64,000 bases of DNA from Scatosoma sp045643825 (GCA_045643825.1 JAZRFV010000086.1:105960-169959), one strand, 5' to 3'; shown: positions 1-9,181, counted from the first letter of the stretch. Made by a program: numbers and translations. The notes: generated by a model from the letters alone, not told the origin.

Positions 1-1052
1 GGGTAGCAGGCGCAAATCATAAAAATTCCTATGCACAGGCAAAGGATGTAGAAATCGTTGCAGTTTGTGACGTTAATAAAGCGGCGTTGGAACGCGCAAA
101 GAGAGATTACAATCTTCCCGACGAATGCTTGTTTGATGATTACAAGAAATTGATCGACAGCGGGCTTTGCGACATGGTTGACATTTGTACGCCCAACAGC
201 TTCCACTGTGAACAAGCAAAATATGCGTTGAACGCAGGTCTTCCTGTAAGTATTGAAAAGCCCGTTGGCGTAAACAGCCAAGAAGTAGAAGAGGTACGTG
301 CGTTGGCGGAAGAAAAAGGCTTGCCCGTATTCATTTGCTTCACTTGGAGACATATGCCCACGACGAGATTCTTGAAAGACGTAATCGACAGCGGTGCGGT
401 AGGTAAGGTATACCATTGCTACATCAAGTGTATCAAGGAAAGCGGTCTTTGGGAAGGCAGACGTTTGGAATGGCGTTTCCAAAAGGAACTTGGCGGTACG
501 GGTGTTCTTTGTGACCTTGGTTCGCACATGATTGACTTCTTGAACTGGATGAACGAAGACATCGTTGGTTTGACGGCAAACACCGGTATCTTCATCAAGG
601 AAAGACAAAAATTGGATTCTGACGAATGGGCTCCCGTTACGACGGACGACTATGCAAACATTCTTGCAGATTTGAAGAGCGGTGCTACGGCAAATATCGA
701 ACTTTCCCGTTGTGCAAAGACGGAAGAACAGCTTGTTGAATTCATCATCTATGGTGAAAAGGGTTATATCCGTTTCTGCAACTACGTAGGCGAAGGCTTG
801 GAAATCTGCTATGGCAGCAAGGAAGAAATTGCAAAGGGTAAGCAGCGTGTTGCTACGCCTGAAAAATACGGTGCAACCTGGTCGCTTTACCAATCGCAAT
901 CCTTCATCGATTATGCAAATGGCAAGAAGGATAACTTCACCTCCACGATCGACGATGGCTTGCGTGCGCAAATGGTAATCGATGCGGTTATTAAATCGAG
1001 TGAAGAAAAACGTTACGTTACGATTGACGAAATTAAAAAGGGGTTGAAATAA
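1..1052 (+). CDS. Gfo/Idh/MocA family NAD(P)-dependent oxidoreductase, 5'-truncated by window edge
   Basis: The reading frame is open from base 3, so the gene starts before the window. The visible protein begins inside the Rossmann fold (AGANHKNSYAQ, then the strand VEIVAVCDVN). It continues with the EKPVG segment (codons from 258) that carries the family's catalytic lysine, and the GSHMID segment that supplies the His/Asp of the active site. Members oxidise a hydroxyl of inositols, sugars or sugar derivatives with NAD(P)+ in the cytoplasm. It ends one base before the next gene, a second member of the same family, so the two are co-translated. Exact substrate cannot be read from sequence; inositol-type dehydrogenase is a reasonable guess because an IolB-like gene lies downstream. 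Confidence 0.9.
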   Translation, partial: VAGANHKNSYAQAKDVEIVAVCDVNKAALERAKRDYNLPDECLFDDYKKLIDSGLCDMVDICTPNSFHCEQAKYALNAGLPVSIEKPVGVNSQEVEEVRALAEEKGLPVFICFTWRHMPTTRFLKDVIDSGAVGKVYHCYIKCIKESGLWEGRRLEWRFQKELGGTGVLCDLGSHMIDFLNWMNEDIVGLTANTGIFIKERQKLDSDEWAPVTTDDYANILADLKSGATANIELSRCAKTEEQLVEFIIYGEKGYIRFCNYVGEGLEICYGSKEEIAKGKQRVATPEKYGATWSLYQSQSFIDYANGKKDNFTSTIDDGLRAQMVIDAVIKSSEEKRYVTIDEIKKGLK

Positions 1053-2114
1053 ATGAAACATAAGCTTGGTATTATCGGGTACGGCACGATGGGTTCTTGG
1101 CACGCGGCAAACGTGCGTGATCGAATTAGGGATTTAGACGTTGCGCTCGTGTACGATATTAACCCGGAAAAACGCGAAAAAGCGCGTACGGAAGGGTTTG
1201 CTACTTGCGAGACGGCGGAAGAACTGCTTGCAAGCGAGGTGGATTTGGTGGTGGTTGCAACCCCCAACAATTTCCACAAGGACTACTGCGTGCGTGCGTT
1301 AAACAGCGGTAAAAACGTTGTTTGCGAAAAGCCCGTTTGTATGAACATGGAGGAACTGGATGAAATTTTTGCGGCTCAAAAGGCAAGCGGAAAATTGTTC
1401 ACCGTTCATTTCAATCGCCGTTGGGACGTGGATTACAACATTGTAAAAGACGTTTTGGCGCAGAATCTCGTAGGGAAACCTCATCAGGTATATTCTCGTT
1501 TGTTTAGTAACCGAAATATCCCTGGGGATTGGCGTACCGTGAAAAAATCGGGCGGCGGTTTCTTGTACGATTGGGGCGTACACATGATAGACCAAGTGTT
1601 GCAATTATTCGGCAATCCCATTTCCGTATATGCGGATTTGAAGAAGATTTATCAGCCCGAGGTGGACGATGCAATTCGTTTGGATTTGAAATACCCCGGG
1701 AATTTGAGTGTGCATATCGTTGCCGATTCTTGGACGTTTATCAACGAAGCCCGTTGGCACGTTTCCGGTGACGACGGTACGGCAATTGTGTACGATTGGT
1801 TTGGCAGAACGGGTAAAATCGTTCGTGCAAACGTAAAATCTGTAGATTGGACGCAAGGCTGTGTTTATACCGAAAATGGGCTTTCTCGTTCGATGTGGCC
1901 CCGCCCTCAACATGAAATTACGGAAATGGAGCTTCCCGTTCGTAAGGACTTGCCTTGGTGGGAACAATTCTACGAAAACGTAATGGACAGCATTGAGGGG
2001 AAGGCAACGCAGTACGTTACTCTCGAACAAATCCGTGCTTCGCTTGCTGTTGTGATGGCATCCTTCGAATCTGCGGAAAAACAATGTGTGGTGGAGCTTA
2101 GCAAATATCTTTGA
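1053..2114 (+). CDS. Gfo/Idh/MocA family oxidoreductase
   Basis: Complete 353-residue protein starting with ATG directly after the stop of the preceding paralogue. The N-terminal Rossmann motif GYGTMGSWHA (from residue 8) binds NAD(P). E92-K93-P is the family EKP catalytic-lysine motif, and D173-W-G-V-H177 is the C-terminal-domain Asp/His pair. Expected role: NAD(P)-dependent oxidation or epimerisation of a cyclic polyol or sugar acid in the cytosol. It is one of three tandem family members, so the products may act successively on one substrate (oxidise, isomerise, re-reduce); this is inference. No signal peptide. Confidence 0.93.
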   Translation: MKHKLGIIGYGTMGSWHAANVRDRIRDLDVALVYDINPEKREKARTEGFATCETAEELLASEVDLVVVATPNNFHKDYCVRALNSGKNVVCEKPVCMNMEELDEIFAAQKASGKLFTVHFNRRWDVDYNIVKDVLAQNLVGKPHQVYSRLFSNRNIPGDWRTVKKSGGGFLYDWGVHMIDQVLQLFGNPISVYADLKKIYQPEVDDAIRLDLKYPGNLSVHIVADSWTFINEARWHVSGDDGTAIVYDWFGRTGKIVRANVKSVDWTQGCVYTENGLSRSMWPRPQHEITEMELPVRKDLPWWEQFYENVMDSIEGKATQYVTLEQIRASLAVVMASFESAEKQCVVELSKYL

Positions 2115-2123
2115 GGTGATAAG

Positions 2124-2978
2124 ATGAAGAAAATTGGTATTATTGATTACTTTATCGACGAATGGCACTCTAACACCTATTTAGGGCTTTTTGAAAAAGC
2201 AAGCCAAGCCCTTGGCGTGGATTATAAGGTTACCTATGCGTATGCAGAGGTGGAACAGCCTGGTAAAATGCTTACCGACGATTGGTGTGCGAAAAACAAC
2301 GTAACCCGTTGCAATACGATTGAAGAGCTTTGCGAAAAGTCCGACAATATTTTGATCCTTGCGCCAGCGAATCCGGAAACGCATTTAAAATATGCGGAGG
2401 CGGCGTTAAAGTACGGCAAAACCACGTATATTGATAAAACGTTTGCGCCCGATTTAGAAACGGCGAAGGCGATTTTTGCGGTAGCGGAAAAATACAATAC
2501 GAAAATTTTCACCTCTTCTGCGTTGAGATATGCGGAAGAAATTGAAGGCTACGACAACGTGAAAAACGTGATGATTAAAGGTGGTGGACGTAGCTTGGAG
2601 GAATATATTATTCACCAAATCGAGATGGCTGTAAAGCTGACGAAGGGCGAACAAGCAAAGCTTGTGCACGTGTTCAGCGGTGATAAGCAAGCGACTATGG
2701 TGGTGGAATATGAGAATAGAGCGGTAACGTTGAGCTTTTCCAACAGCGGTTGGGGATTCTCCGTGGACGTGGAAACGGACAAGGCGAATTGTGAGTTCAA
2801 GAACGTGGAAAAGGGCACGGAATTTTACCGTTTGGTGGAAAGCATCGTAAAATTCTTTGAAACGAATGAAGAACCTTTCGACAAGAAAGAAACCTTGGCG
2901 GTTCTTGCCATTCGCGATGCAATTATGAAGGGCGTAAGCGGGGCTTATGGAAAATCGATCCCCGTGGAAGCTTATTGA
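2124..2978 (+). CDS. Divergent Gfo/Idh/MocA-like oxidoreductase
   Basis: 284 residues, short for the family, with ribosome site GAGGTGAT 5' of ATG 2124. The first strand is present (KKIGIIDYFIDEWHSN) but lacks a clean GxGxxG. The EKP lysine motif is replaced by D104-K105-T. The C-terminal part still has a beta-sheet-like stretch and a conserved-looking C terminus (KKETLAVLAIRDAIMKG). It may be a reduced dehydrogenase with altered cofactor binding, or a non-catalytic partner of the two paralogues just upstream. Family assignment rests on overall pattern and gene order, so it is less certain than for its neighbours. Confidence 0.7.
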   Translation: MKKIGIIDYFIDEWHSNTYLGLFEKASQALGVDYKVTYAYAEVEQPGKMLTDDWCAKNNVTRCNTIEELCEKSDNILILAPANPETHLKYAEAALKYGKTTYIDKTFAPDLETAKAIFAVAEKYNTKIFTSSALRYAEEIEGYDNVKNVMIKGGGRSLEEYIIHQIEMAVKLTKGEQAKLVHVFSGDKQATMVVEYENRAVTLSFSNSGWGFSVDVETDKANCEFKNVEKGTEFYRLVESIVKFFETNEEPFDKKETLAVLAIRDAIMKGVSGAYGKSIPVEAY

Positions 2979-3026
2979 TGAGAAAATACACTGAAATTAG
3001 CAAGAGATAATCATGGAGGAACGGCT

Positions 3027-4451
3027 GTGAACGAGTTTTTATTTACGCAAATTATGACCGAGCTGGAAGATGCGGTAGGCAGAGAAAATTGCTCGGTAAA
3101 AGAGATTGATAAAGTTACGCATAGCGCAGACTTTTTCTGGCTTTCGAGAATGTGGGTGGACCGCGGTAGAAGGATGCCTGAGGCAGACTTCATCGTTGCG
3201 CCTAAGGACGCGCAGGAAACGTCGAAGGTGTTGAAAATTGCCAATTATTATAAAATCCCCGTAACGACGTGGGGCGGCGGTGCAGGCTCGCAAGGTGGTG
3301 CGCTTCCCGTGTGCGGCGGTATCATTTTGGATACCAAGCGCATGAATAAGATTTACGAAGTAAATACGGAAAGTATGTACATCGAATGCGGTACGGGTGC
3401 GATTTATAAGCATATCGAGTGGGCTGCAAACGAAAAGGGCTTTGCAACGATGCATTATCCCTCGTCCTTGACCTGTTCGACGGTAGGCGGTTTCTTGGCG
3501 CATCGCGGTATCGGTGTTGTTTCCAATAAATATGGTAAAATCGACGACATGGTACTCCAAATGGAGGTGGTATTGCCAAACGGTGATATCATCAATAACT
3601 CCGCAACCCCCAAGCATGCTGCTGATCCTGATCACAAGCAAATTTTTATCGGTTCGGAAGGTACGCTCGGCGTTATTACGAAGGCGCAAATCCGTATTTA
3701 CGAACAACCTGAGGTGAGAAAATTCAGAGGGTTCCTCTTCAAGGATATGACCTCGGCGTTTAAGGCGAGCAAAGAAGTTTTGCAAAAGTTCAAGCCCTCC
3801 GTTATGCGTTTATACGACGAAGCGGAAACGGCAAGCTTGATTAAGAAAATCGTTGGCGTAGCCAAGAAAGGCGCGTTTATGAATATCGCCTACGAAGGCG
3901 TAAAGGAGCTTGTAGAGGTGGAGGAAAAGATCCTTCTTGATATCTTTGCAAAGTACGGCGCGGAAGACCTCGGCAGCGAATACGGTGAAAAGTGGTGGAA
4001 GGAAAAGATTACCTTCTTCTATCCTGGCCACATGATGGATATCCCGCAGATGTTCGGTACGATGGATACGATTGCACCCTACGATAAGATTGAAAAAATC
4101 TACTGGGCAATGAAAAATGCCATCGAAACGAAATATCCGTATGCGAAGTTCATCGCACACTTCTCGCATTGGTACGAATGGGGTTGTATGATGTACGATC
4201 GTTTCATTATCGACGGCGAATACGTACCTCAGGATCCCGTAGAGGCAATGCGTTTGCACAATGAAATTTGGACGCTCGGCATTCGCACGGCGCTTGAAAA
4301 CGGTGGTGTTGTTAACGATCACCACGGTGTTGGTATCAAGCTTGGCCGCATGATGAAGGAGCAGTACGGTCCCGCCATGCAGGTGTTTGAAGGGATTAAA
4401 AAATCGCTTGATCCCAACGGCATTATGAATCCTTTCAAGCTTGGCTTATAA
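3027..4451 (+). CDS. FAD-linked oxidase, GlcD/alkyl-DHAP-synthase-like (FAD-binding PCMH type)
   Basis: 474 residues, GTG start placed six bases after GGAGGA. The PCMH-type FAD-binding domain shows W82-GGGAGSQGG, then TGAIYKHIEWAA, STVGGFLAHRG and the IGSEGTLGVIT segment. The C-terminal oxidase domain ends with N-D-H432-H433-G-V-G and LDPNGIMNPFK, the typical catalytic-end pattern of glycolate/D-lactate dehydrogenase-like flavoproteins. Such enzymes oxidise an alpha-hydroxy acid and pass electrons to Fe-S or ETF partners. The next gene is a two-cluster Fe-S protein, and an ETF fusion is encoded in the same operon. The acid oxidised here is unknown; an aldonate or ring-opened inositol/uronate product is plausible. 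Confidence 0.88.
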   Translation: MNEFLFTQIMTELEDAVGRENCSVKEIDKVTHSADFFWLSRMWVDRGRRMPEADFIVAPKDAQETSKVLKIANYYKIPVTTWGGGAGSQGGALPVCGGIILDTKRMNKIYEVNTESMYIECGTGAIYKHIEWAANEKGFATMHYPSSLTCSTVGGFLAHRGIGVVSNKYGKIDDMVLQMEVVLPNGDIINNSATPKHAADPDHKQIFIGSEGTLGVITKAQIRIYEQPEVRKFRGFLFKDMTSAFKASKEVLQKFKPSVMRLYDEAETASLIKKIVGVAKKGAFMNIAYEGVKELVEVEEKILLDIFAKYGAEDLGSEYGEKWWKEKITFFYPGHMMDIPQMFGTMDTIAPYDKIEKIYWAMKNAIETKYPYAKFIAHFSHWYEWGCMMYDRFIIDGEYVPQDPVEAMRLHNEIWTLGIRTALENGGVVNDHHGVGIKLGRMMKEQYGPAMQVFEGIKKSLDPNGIMNPFKLGL

Positions 4452-4466
4452 GAGGAGGGTGACACC

Positions 4467-5543
4467 ATGAATATTACGGAAAAAGCAAAAAATATTATTG
4501 ACAATTGCAGATTTTGTTGGATGTGTCGTCACGTATGTCCAATCGGCAACGCAACGGGTTTAGAAAGAAATACCGCGCGTTCTCGTGCGATGGGTGCAAG
4601 CGTGGTTGTACGCGGTGCAACGGAGCTGAAAGAAATTTCGGAAAACATTTACGAATGTACCCTTTGCGGTGCTTGCACGAACAACTGTATGACGGGTTTT
4701 GATCCCAAGGTATTCATTCAGGAATTGAAGACGGAAATCGTCTTGAACGGCGTTGCGCCCGCATATATTATGGCGATGCTTGAAAAATATGCGGCAACGG
4801 GCAACGTATATGGTGCAACCGCTTGCGAGTGCTTGAACGGCTTGTACAACACGGATGGTGAAACAGCGTTATTCGTAGGGCAGGATGCATTGTATAAATC
4901 CCCTGAAAGCGTGAAAAATGCGGTTTCTCTCTTGAATAAGGCGGGTGTGTGCGTGGCTTTGGATAAGAATCAAGACAGCGGTGCGGCGCTTTGGTTCTTG
5001 ACGGGCAAAACGCAGGAAACGCAAAACGCGGCAAAGGCTTGTGCGGAAATGCTCAACGCATATAAGACGGTGATCGTTTACGATCCTGTGGATTTGAAAT
5101 TGATGCTTCACGAATATAAGGAATGGGGCATTGAAATCACCGCAAACGTGGTAAGCTTTAACGAATACGTGCTTGGGTTAATTGAAAGCGGTAAGCTTAC
5201 CGTAAGCAAAACGGCAAACGAATATACCTTGCAGGATAACTATGCGTATGCAAGAGAGCTTGATGATACCGAAACGGGCAGAAAGCTCATTGACAAGGTG
5301 GGTATCAACAAAGAAATGTTGCTTATCGGTAAGGAAGCAAACCTTGCAGGTCAGCTTATTATGGCGGAATATATGCCCGACGTAATCATGCAGGTTGCAA
5401 AGGATAGATGGCAAAATGCAATCAATATGGATTGTAAGACGGTGGTTACCGAAAACCCTGCGGAATACGTAGCGATGAGAGCAACTGCTCCCAATGGTTA
5501 TCGTGTAATTTCGATGGAAGAAATGATTTTGGAGAATATGTAA
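4467..5543 (+). CDS. Two-[4Fe-4S] ferredoxin-domain protein, GlcF-like electron carrier subunit
   Basis: 358 residues, ATG after AGGAGGGTG. The N-terminal domain has two cysteine clusters, C14/C17/C20/C24 and C64/C67/C70/C74, each CxxCxxCxxxC and suited to a [4Fe-4S] centre. The following ~270 residues resemble the C-terminal part of GlcF/heterodisulfide-reductase-like subunits in size. The doubled CCG cysteine motifs that normally mark that part are missing; a C-x-C near residue 113 is the nearest feature. It is 15 bases downstream of the FAD oxidase and likely its electron-transfer subunit. Cytoplasmic, no membrane segment. Confidence 0.85.
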   Translation: MNITEKAKNIIDNCRFCWMCRHVCPIGNATGLERNTARSRAMGASVVVRGATELKEISENIYECTLCGACTNNCMTGFDPKVFIQELKTEIVLNGVAPAYIMAMLEKYAATGNVYGATACECLNGLYNTDGETALFVGQDALYKSPESVKNAVSLLNKAGVCVALDKNQDSGAALWFLTGKTQETQNAAKACAEMLNAYKTVIVYDPVDLKLMLHEYKEWGIEITANVVSFNEYVLGLIESGKLTVSKTANEYTLQDNYAYARELDDTETGRKLIDKVGINKEMLLIGKEANLAGQLIMAEYMPDVIMQVAKDRWQNAINMDCKTVVTENPAEYVAMRATAPNGYRVISMEEMILENM

Positions 5544-5544
5544 T

Positions 5545-6336
5545 ATGAACTTGAAGAAATCTTACGTTGAAAAATACGGTTATGAAAGAGTGGTAACGGA
5601 CAGAAACTCCCCGTTGGTGTATGCGGAAGCGGATATGTTAAAGCTTGCGGACGGGCAAAGCTATACGATTGACGAATGCGGAAAGGAATTCGTTTTGGTC
5701 GTTTTGTATGGTAAATGCGAGGTAAAAGGTGAAGACTTTACCTTCATCGTTGGCAAACGTGCAAACGTATTTGAAGGTGCAGCGGAAACGGCGTACGTTG
5801 GTAAAGATACGCCCTTTACCGTTACGGCAATGGGTGGCGATGTGAAAATCGCCGTATGCAAAGCACCTGCGGAAAAATATTATAAGCCTTATCAAATCAA
5901 GGCAGACGACGTTGTGATGAAGACGTTTGGCAAGGGGGCCTTTGTTCGTGAAGTGGGCTTTACCTTCCCTGAAACGGGCGATGCAAATCATTTGTATATC
6001 GGTGAGTTTTGGGTAGAAGACGGCAAGTGGGGTAGCTATCCCCCGCACAAGCACGACGTAGACAATATGCCTACGGAGGGTGCGCTTGACGAAATTTACT
6101 ACTATGAGTTTGATAAGCCCCAAGGTTTCGGTTTCCAGGCGGTTTACACCTCGGAAAACGATATCAACGAAGTGTATAAGGTGCAAAACGGCGATATGGT
6201 CGTAATCCCGAAAGGCTATCACCCTTTCACCGTTGCACCCGGTTATAAAAATTACTGTTTGTGGATTATGGCAGGAAAGAAACGCGGGCTTTTGAGTTCC
6301 TCGGAAGAATGCCATAAATGGGTAGTAAGCAAGTAA
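5545..6336 (+). CDS. iolB: 5-deoxy-glucuronate isomerase-like (KduI/IolB family) cupin enzyme
   Basis: 263 residues, close to the usual IolB length. It shows the two cupin halves of the family. The metal-binding stretch has P-P-H168-K-H170-D, followed by an acidic residue in the DEIYYYEF segment and a further histidine in IPKGYHPFTVAPG. IolB converts 5-deoxy-D-glucuronate to 5-dehydro-2-deoxy-D-gluconate in inositol catabolism. The PfkB kinase and class II aldolase downstream would fit the next two steps. The symbol is assigned by family, not by proven substrate: IolD and IolE are not in this window. One base separates it from the Fe-S gene. Confidence 0.85.
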   Translation: MNLKKSYVEKYGYERVVTDRNSPLVYAEADMLKLADGQSYTIDECGKEFVLVVLYGKCEVKGEDFTFIVGKRANVFEGAAETAYVGKDTPFTVTAMGGDVKIAVCKAPAEKYYKPYQIKADDVVMKTFGKGAFVREVGFTFPETGDANHLYIGEFWVEDGKWGSYPPHKHDVDNMPTEGALDEIYYYEFDKPQGFGFQAVYTSENDINEVYKVQNGDMVVIPKGYHPFTVAPGYKNYCLWIMAGKKRGLLSSSEECHKWVVSK

Positions 6337-6348
6337 AAGGAGCATACC

Positions 6349-7809
6349 ATGTACGTGCTTGGTGTAGATTTCGGTGGTGGAGCAAGCAAAGCGACGCTCT
6401 TGGATAAAAACGGAACGGTGGTTGCCACGGCAACTGCCGAATACCCCACGCATTTTGGCGAAGGCGGTAAAGCGGAGCAAACGCCGATGGATTGGTACAA
6501 CGCCGCTTGTAAAAATATTCGCTCGGTTTTGACTGGTATTGATGCAAGTGAGGTCAAATGTCTTTGCTTTGATGCAGCGACGCATACAGCGGTTTTGATG
6601 GATGAAGACGGCAACCCCGTTTGCGATTCCGTTTACTGGACGGACACCAGAAGTATCAAGGAAAAGGCGTACCTTGCGGAAAATTTCGGGGAAGAGCTTT
6701 TTGAAAAATGTAAACACAACGTGGATACCATTTGGACGTTGCCCGAAATTATGTATGTAAAAAACAACTTTCCTGACGTGTATGCCAAGGTGAAAAAGGT
6801 TACCTTTGCCAAGGATTTCGTCCGTGGGAAATTTACGGGTGATTTTGTTACCGATTATATCGAGGCACAGGGCAGTATGCTGTTCGACTTTGATAAAAAG
6901 GTATGGGACGAGCATTTATTGTCCCTTGTGGGCTTGACGGAAAAGAATATGCCAAAAATCGTAAATCCGCTTGAACAAGTGGGGCAGGTATGCGATGAAG
7001 CTGCTTTATCTACTGGTTTGGCGGCAGGTACGCCCGTTATTTGCGGGGCAACGGACACCGTAATGGAGGTGTTTGCCGCAGGTGGGGTAAAGGAAGGTGA
7101 TATGACCTTGAAGCTGGCGACGGCTGGGCGTATTTGCGTTGTTTCCGATATGTACTACGCAGATAAGAATATCATCAACTATTCTCACTTAAAAGAAGAT
7201 ATGTACTATCCTGGCAGTGCAACAAAATCCTGCGCGGCGTCCTTGCGTTGGTTTAGGGATACCTTTGGCGGTAGCTTTGAGGAATTTAGCAAAATGGCGG
7301 AAGACGTTCCCGTCGGTTGCGACGGATTGATATTCCACCCTTACTTAATGGGGGAATTAACGCCCCACGCAAATCCTTTGCTCCGCGGTAGCTTTATTGG
7401 GGTTTCGGCAGGCCACACGAAGGCGCATTTTGCCCGTGCGGTGATGGAAGGGGTTGCGATGAGCTTGCTCGACGGTAAGACGTACTTGGAAAGCAAGGGG
7501 ATTCGCACCGGCTCGTCGGCGTACGTAATCGGCGGCGGAGCTAAGAGTAAGGTTTGGAGACAAATTGTTGCCGATACATTAGGGTTGACGCTTGTACAAA
7601 CAGAAAATAACGATTCTTCGTTTGGCTCGGCAATGTGCGCAGGGATTGAGGCAGGCTTCTTTGAGGATTTTGACGAGGCAAGCTTGGCTTGTCAAAAGGT
7701 AATCGGGGAAACGAAACCGATCCTTGAAAATACAGAAAAATATGCAAAGGTTTTTGCGAAATATAAAAAAATTAGCAAATTTTTAACGGAATTATCCGAT
7801 GAAAAGTAA
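6349..7809 (+). CDS. FGGY-family carbohydrate kinase (xylulokinase-like)
   Basis: 486 residues, ATG after AAGGAG. The N-terminal FGGY half opens with LGVDFGGGASKATLLDKNG, the phosphate-loop region. The C-terminal half has IGGGAKSKVWRQIVADTLG, which includes the adenosine-binding signature. Family members phosphorylate ketoses or polyols with ATP in the cytosol. Substrate cannot be resolved by eye; the closest overall pattern is xylulokinase. Its last 11 bases overlap the start of the ETF fusion, so the two are translationally coupled, a strong hint that sugar activation and redox functions belong together. Confidence 0.9.
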   Translation: MYVLGVDFGGGASKATLLDKNGTVVATATAEYPTHFGEGGKAEQTPMDWYNAACKNIRSVLTGIDASEVKCLCFDAATHTAVLMDEDGNPVCDSVYWTDTRSIKEKAYLAENFGEELFEKCKHNVDTIWTLPEIMYVKNNFPDVYAKVKKVTFAKDFVRGKFTGDFVTDYIEAQGSMLFDFDKKVWDEHLLSLVGLTEKNMPKIVNPLEQVGQVCDEAALSTGLAAGTPVICGATDTVMEVFAAGGVKEGDMTLKLATAGRICVVSDMYYADKNIINYSHLKEDMYYPGSATKSCAASLRWFRDTFGGSFEEFSKMAEDVPVGCDGLIFHPYLMGELTPHANPLLRGSFIGVSAGHTKAHFARAVMEGVAMSLLDGKTYLESKGIRTGSSAYVIGGGAKSKVWRQIVADTLGLTLVQTENNDSSFGSAMCAGIEAGFFEDFDEASLACQKVIGETKPILENTEKYAKVFAKYKKISKFLTELSDEK

Positions 7810-9178
7810 AAGAATTGTCGTATTATTAAAATATTTTAAAGGGGAGCTAAACCCGTTTGATGGTGCCGCGCTCGAATGTGCCTTGGAAACAGGTGCAAAG
7901 GAGGTAATTGCGGTATCCATGGCACCCATGTCCGTGTTGAATGCCTTTCAAGGCTTGACACGGTTGGGGGTAAAGGGCGTATTTATCAGCGATCCGATAT
8001 ACGCAGGCAGTGATACGCAGGCGACAAGCTTTATCCTTGCGGAGGTGTTACGGCGCTTAAATCCCGACCTGATCTATTGCGGTAGGCAAAGTGTGGATGG
8101 GGATACGGCACAGGTCCCGCCGATGTTGGCACAAAGGCTGGGCTTTGCAATCAAGCCGAAGGTAATTGCCTTTGATAAGGAAACGGTTACTTTGCGAAAT
8201 GGGGAGTGCTTCACACCGCAAAACCGAACGGTGCTTACCTTTGAAAAGATACGCACCTTGCGTTTTCCGTCCATTTTTTCCAAGGTGGGCGAGGTGGAGG
8301 TTTGGGACAACGGTGTCTTGAATTTAACGCAAGAAAAATGCGGGTTAAAGGGCTCGCCTACACGCGTAAAAAGAAGCTATGAAAGTAGTGTCGGACGTAG
8401 AAGCTGTCAATTTGTTACGATGGATTCGCTTCCTGCCTTGATACAGGCAGGCTTACAAAAGCAACGTATAGAGCAACCGCTTGACACGGCGGAAAAGCTG
8501 GATGAGGTCTATTTTGTAGGGAACGTGCAAACGATTGCTGAAAGCGTCGCAAGTAAAGCGCATCCTCTATTCGTAGAAGGAAAATCCGCAGAAGAAATAG
8601 CGGACGAATTGTACGCCCAAAAGGTCAAAACGGTGCTTTGGGAGGATAGTGAAGCCTATAAGCTTTTGGCGTCCCAAGTAGCGGTTTTGACGGGGGCAGG
8701 TATTTGTGCAGACTGTATTTCCTTTCGTGTTGAGGAAGGGAAACTGATTATGACGCGCCCTGCTTTGGGCGGAAACGTTACGGCGGATATCCTTTGTGAC
8801 AGCGAGATGGCATTCGCCACCGTTCGCACGGTGAAAAAGGAAGGCGCGGACGTAATTTTCTCGATTGGGAAAGGTGCGGTAAATGAGATAGAACGGATAA
8901 AAGCTCTTGCGGAAAAGTACGGCGCGGAGGTATGCTGTTCGCGTATTGTTGCGGATAGTGGAAAATTGCCGTATGAAAAGCAGGTAGGCTTGACAGGGCG
9001 GACGGTATGTCCTAAGGTGTACGTGGCGTTTGGACTTTCCGGTGCGGTGCAACACACCTGCGCGATTGCAGGGGCAGGTACGGTAATTGCGGTAAACCTT
9101 GATAAAGAAGCAAGAATATTCGATTATGCTGATTACGGTATAATCGACGACGTAAAAAATACAACGATAGGAGAATAA
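7799..9178 (+). CDS. Single-chain electron transfer flavoprotein: EtfB fused to shortened EtfA
   Basis: 459 residues. Residues 1 to about 225 are EtfB: N18-PFDGAALECALE and V99-DGDTAQVPP are the nucleotide/second-FAD binding signatures seen in bifurcating-type ETFs. From about 240 on it is EtfA: A304-D-C, then MTRPALGGN, then the FAD-binding C-terminal domain with S381-R, Q395-V-G-L-T-G, S414-G-A-V-Q-H419 and DYGIIDDV. Separate EtfB plus EtfA would total clearly more residues. The missing part is the first portion of EtfA domain I and the linker before the FAD domain. It should shuttle electrons between dehydrogenases and an acceptor. The start overlaps the kinase gene by 11 bases. Likely partner: the FAD oxidase/Fe-S pair upstream. 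Confidence 0.9.
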   Translation: MKSKRIVVLLKYFKGELNPFDGAALECALETGAKEVIAVSMAPMSVLNAFQGLTRLGVKGVFISDPIYAGSDTQATSFILAEVLRRLNPDLIYCGRQSVDGDTAQVPPMLAQRLGFAIKPKVIAFDKETVTLRNGECFTPQNRTVLTFEKIRTLRFPSIFSKVGEVEVWDNGVLNLTQEKCGLKGSPTRVKRSYESSVGRRSCQFVTMDSLPALIQAGLQKQRIEQPLDTAEKLDEVYFVGNVQTIAESVASKAHPLFVEGKSAEEIADELYAQKVKTVLWEDSEAYKLLASQVAVLTGAGICADCISFRVEEGKLIMTRPALGGNVTADILCDSEMAFATVRTVKKEGADVIFSIGKGAVNEIERIKALAEKYGAEVCCSRIVADSGKLPYEKQVGLTGRTVCPKVYVAFGLSGAVQHTCAIAGAGTVIAVNLDKEARIFDYADYGIIDDVKNTTIGE

Positions 9179-9181
9179 ACG

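Noticed and set aside
5638..6915. Minus-strand open frame of 425 codons across iolB and the FGGY kinase
   Set aside because: It spans two clear plus-strand genes with strong family motifs; no start signal or domain.
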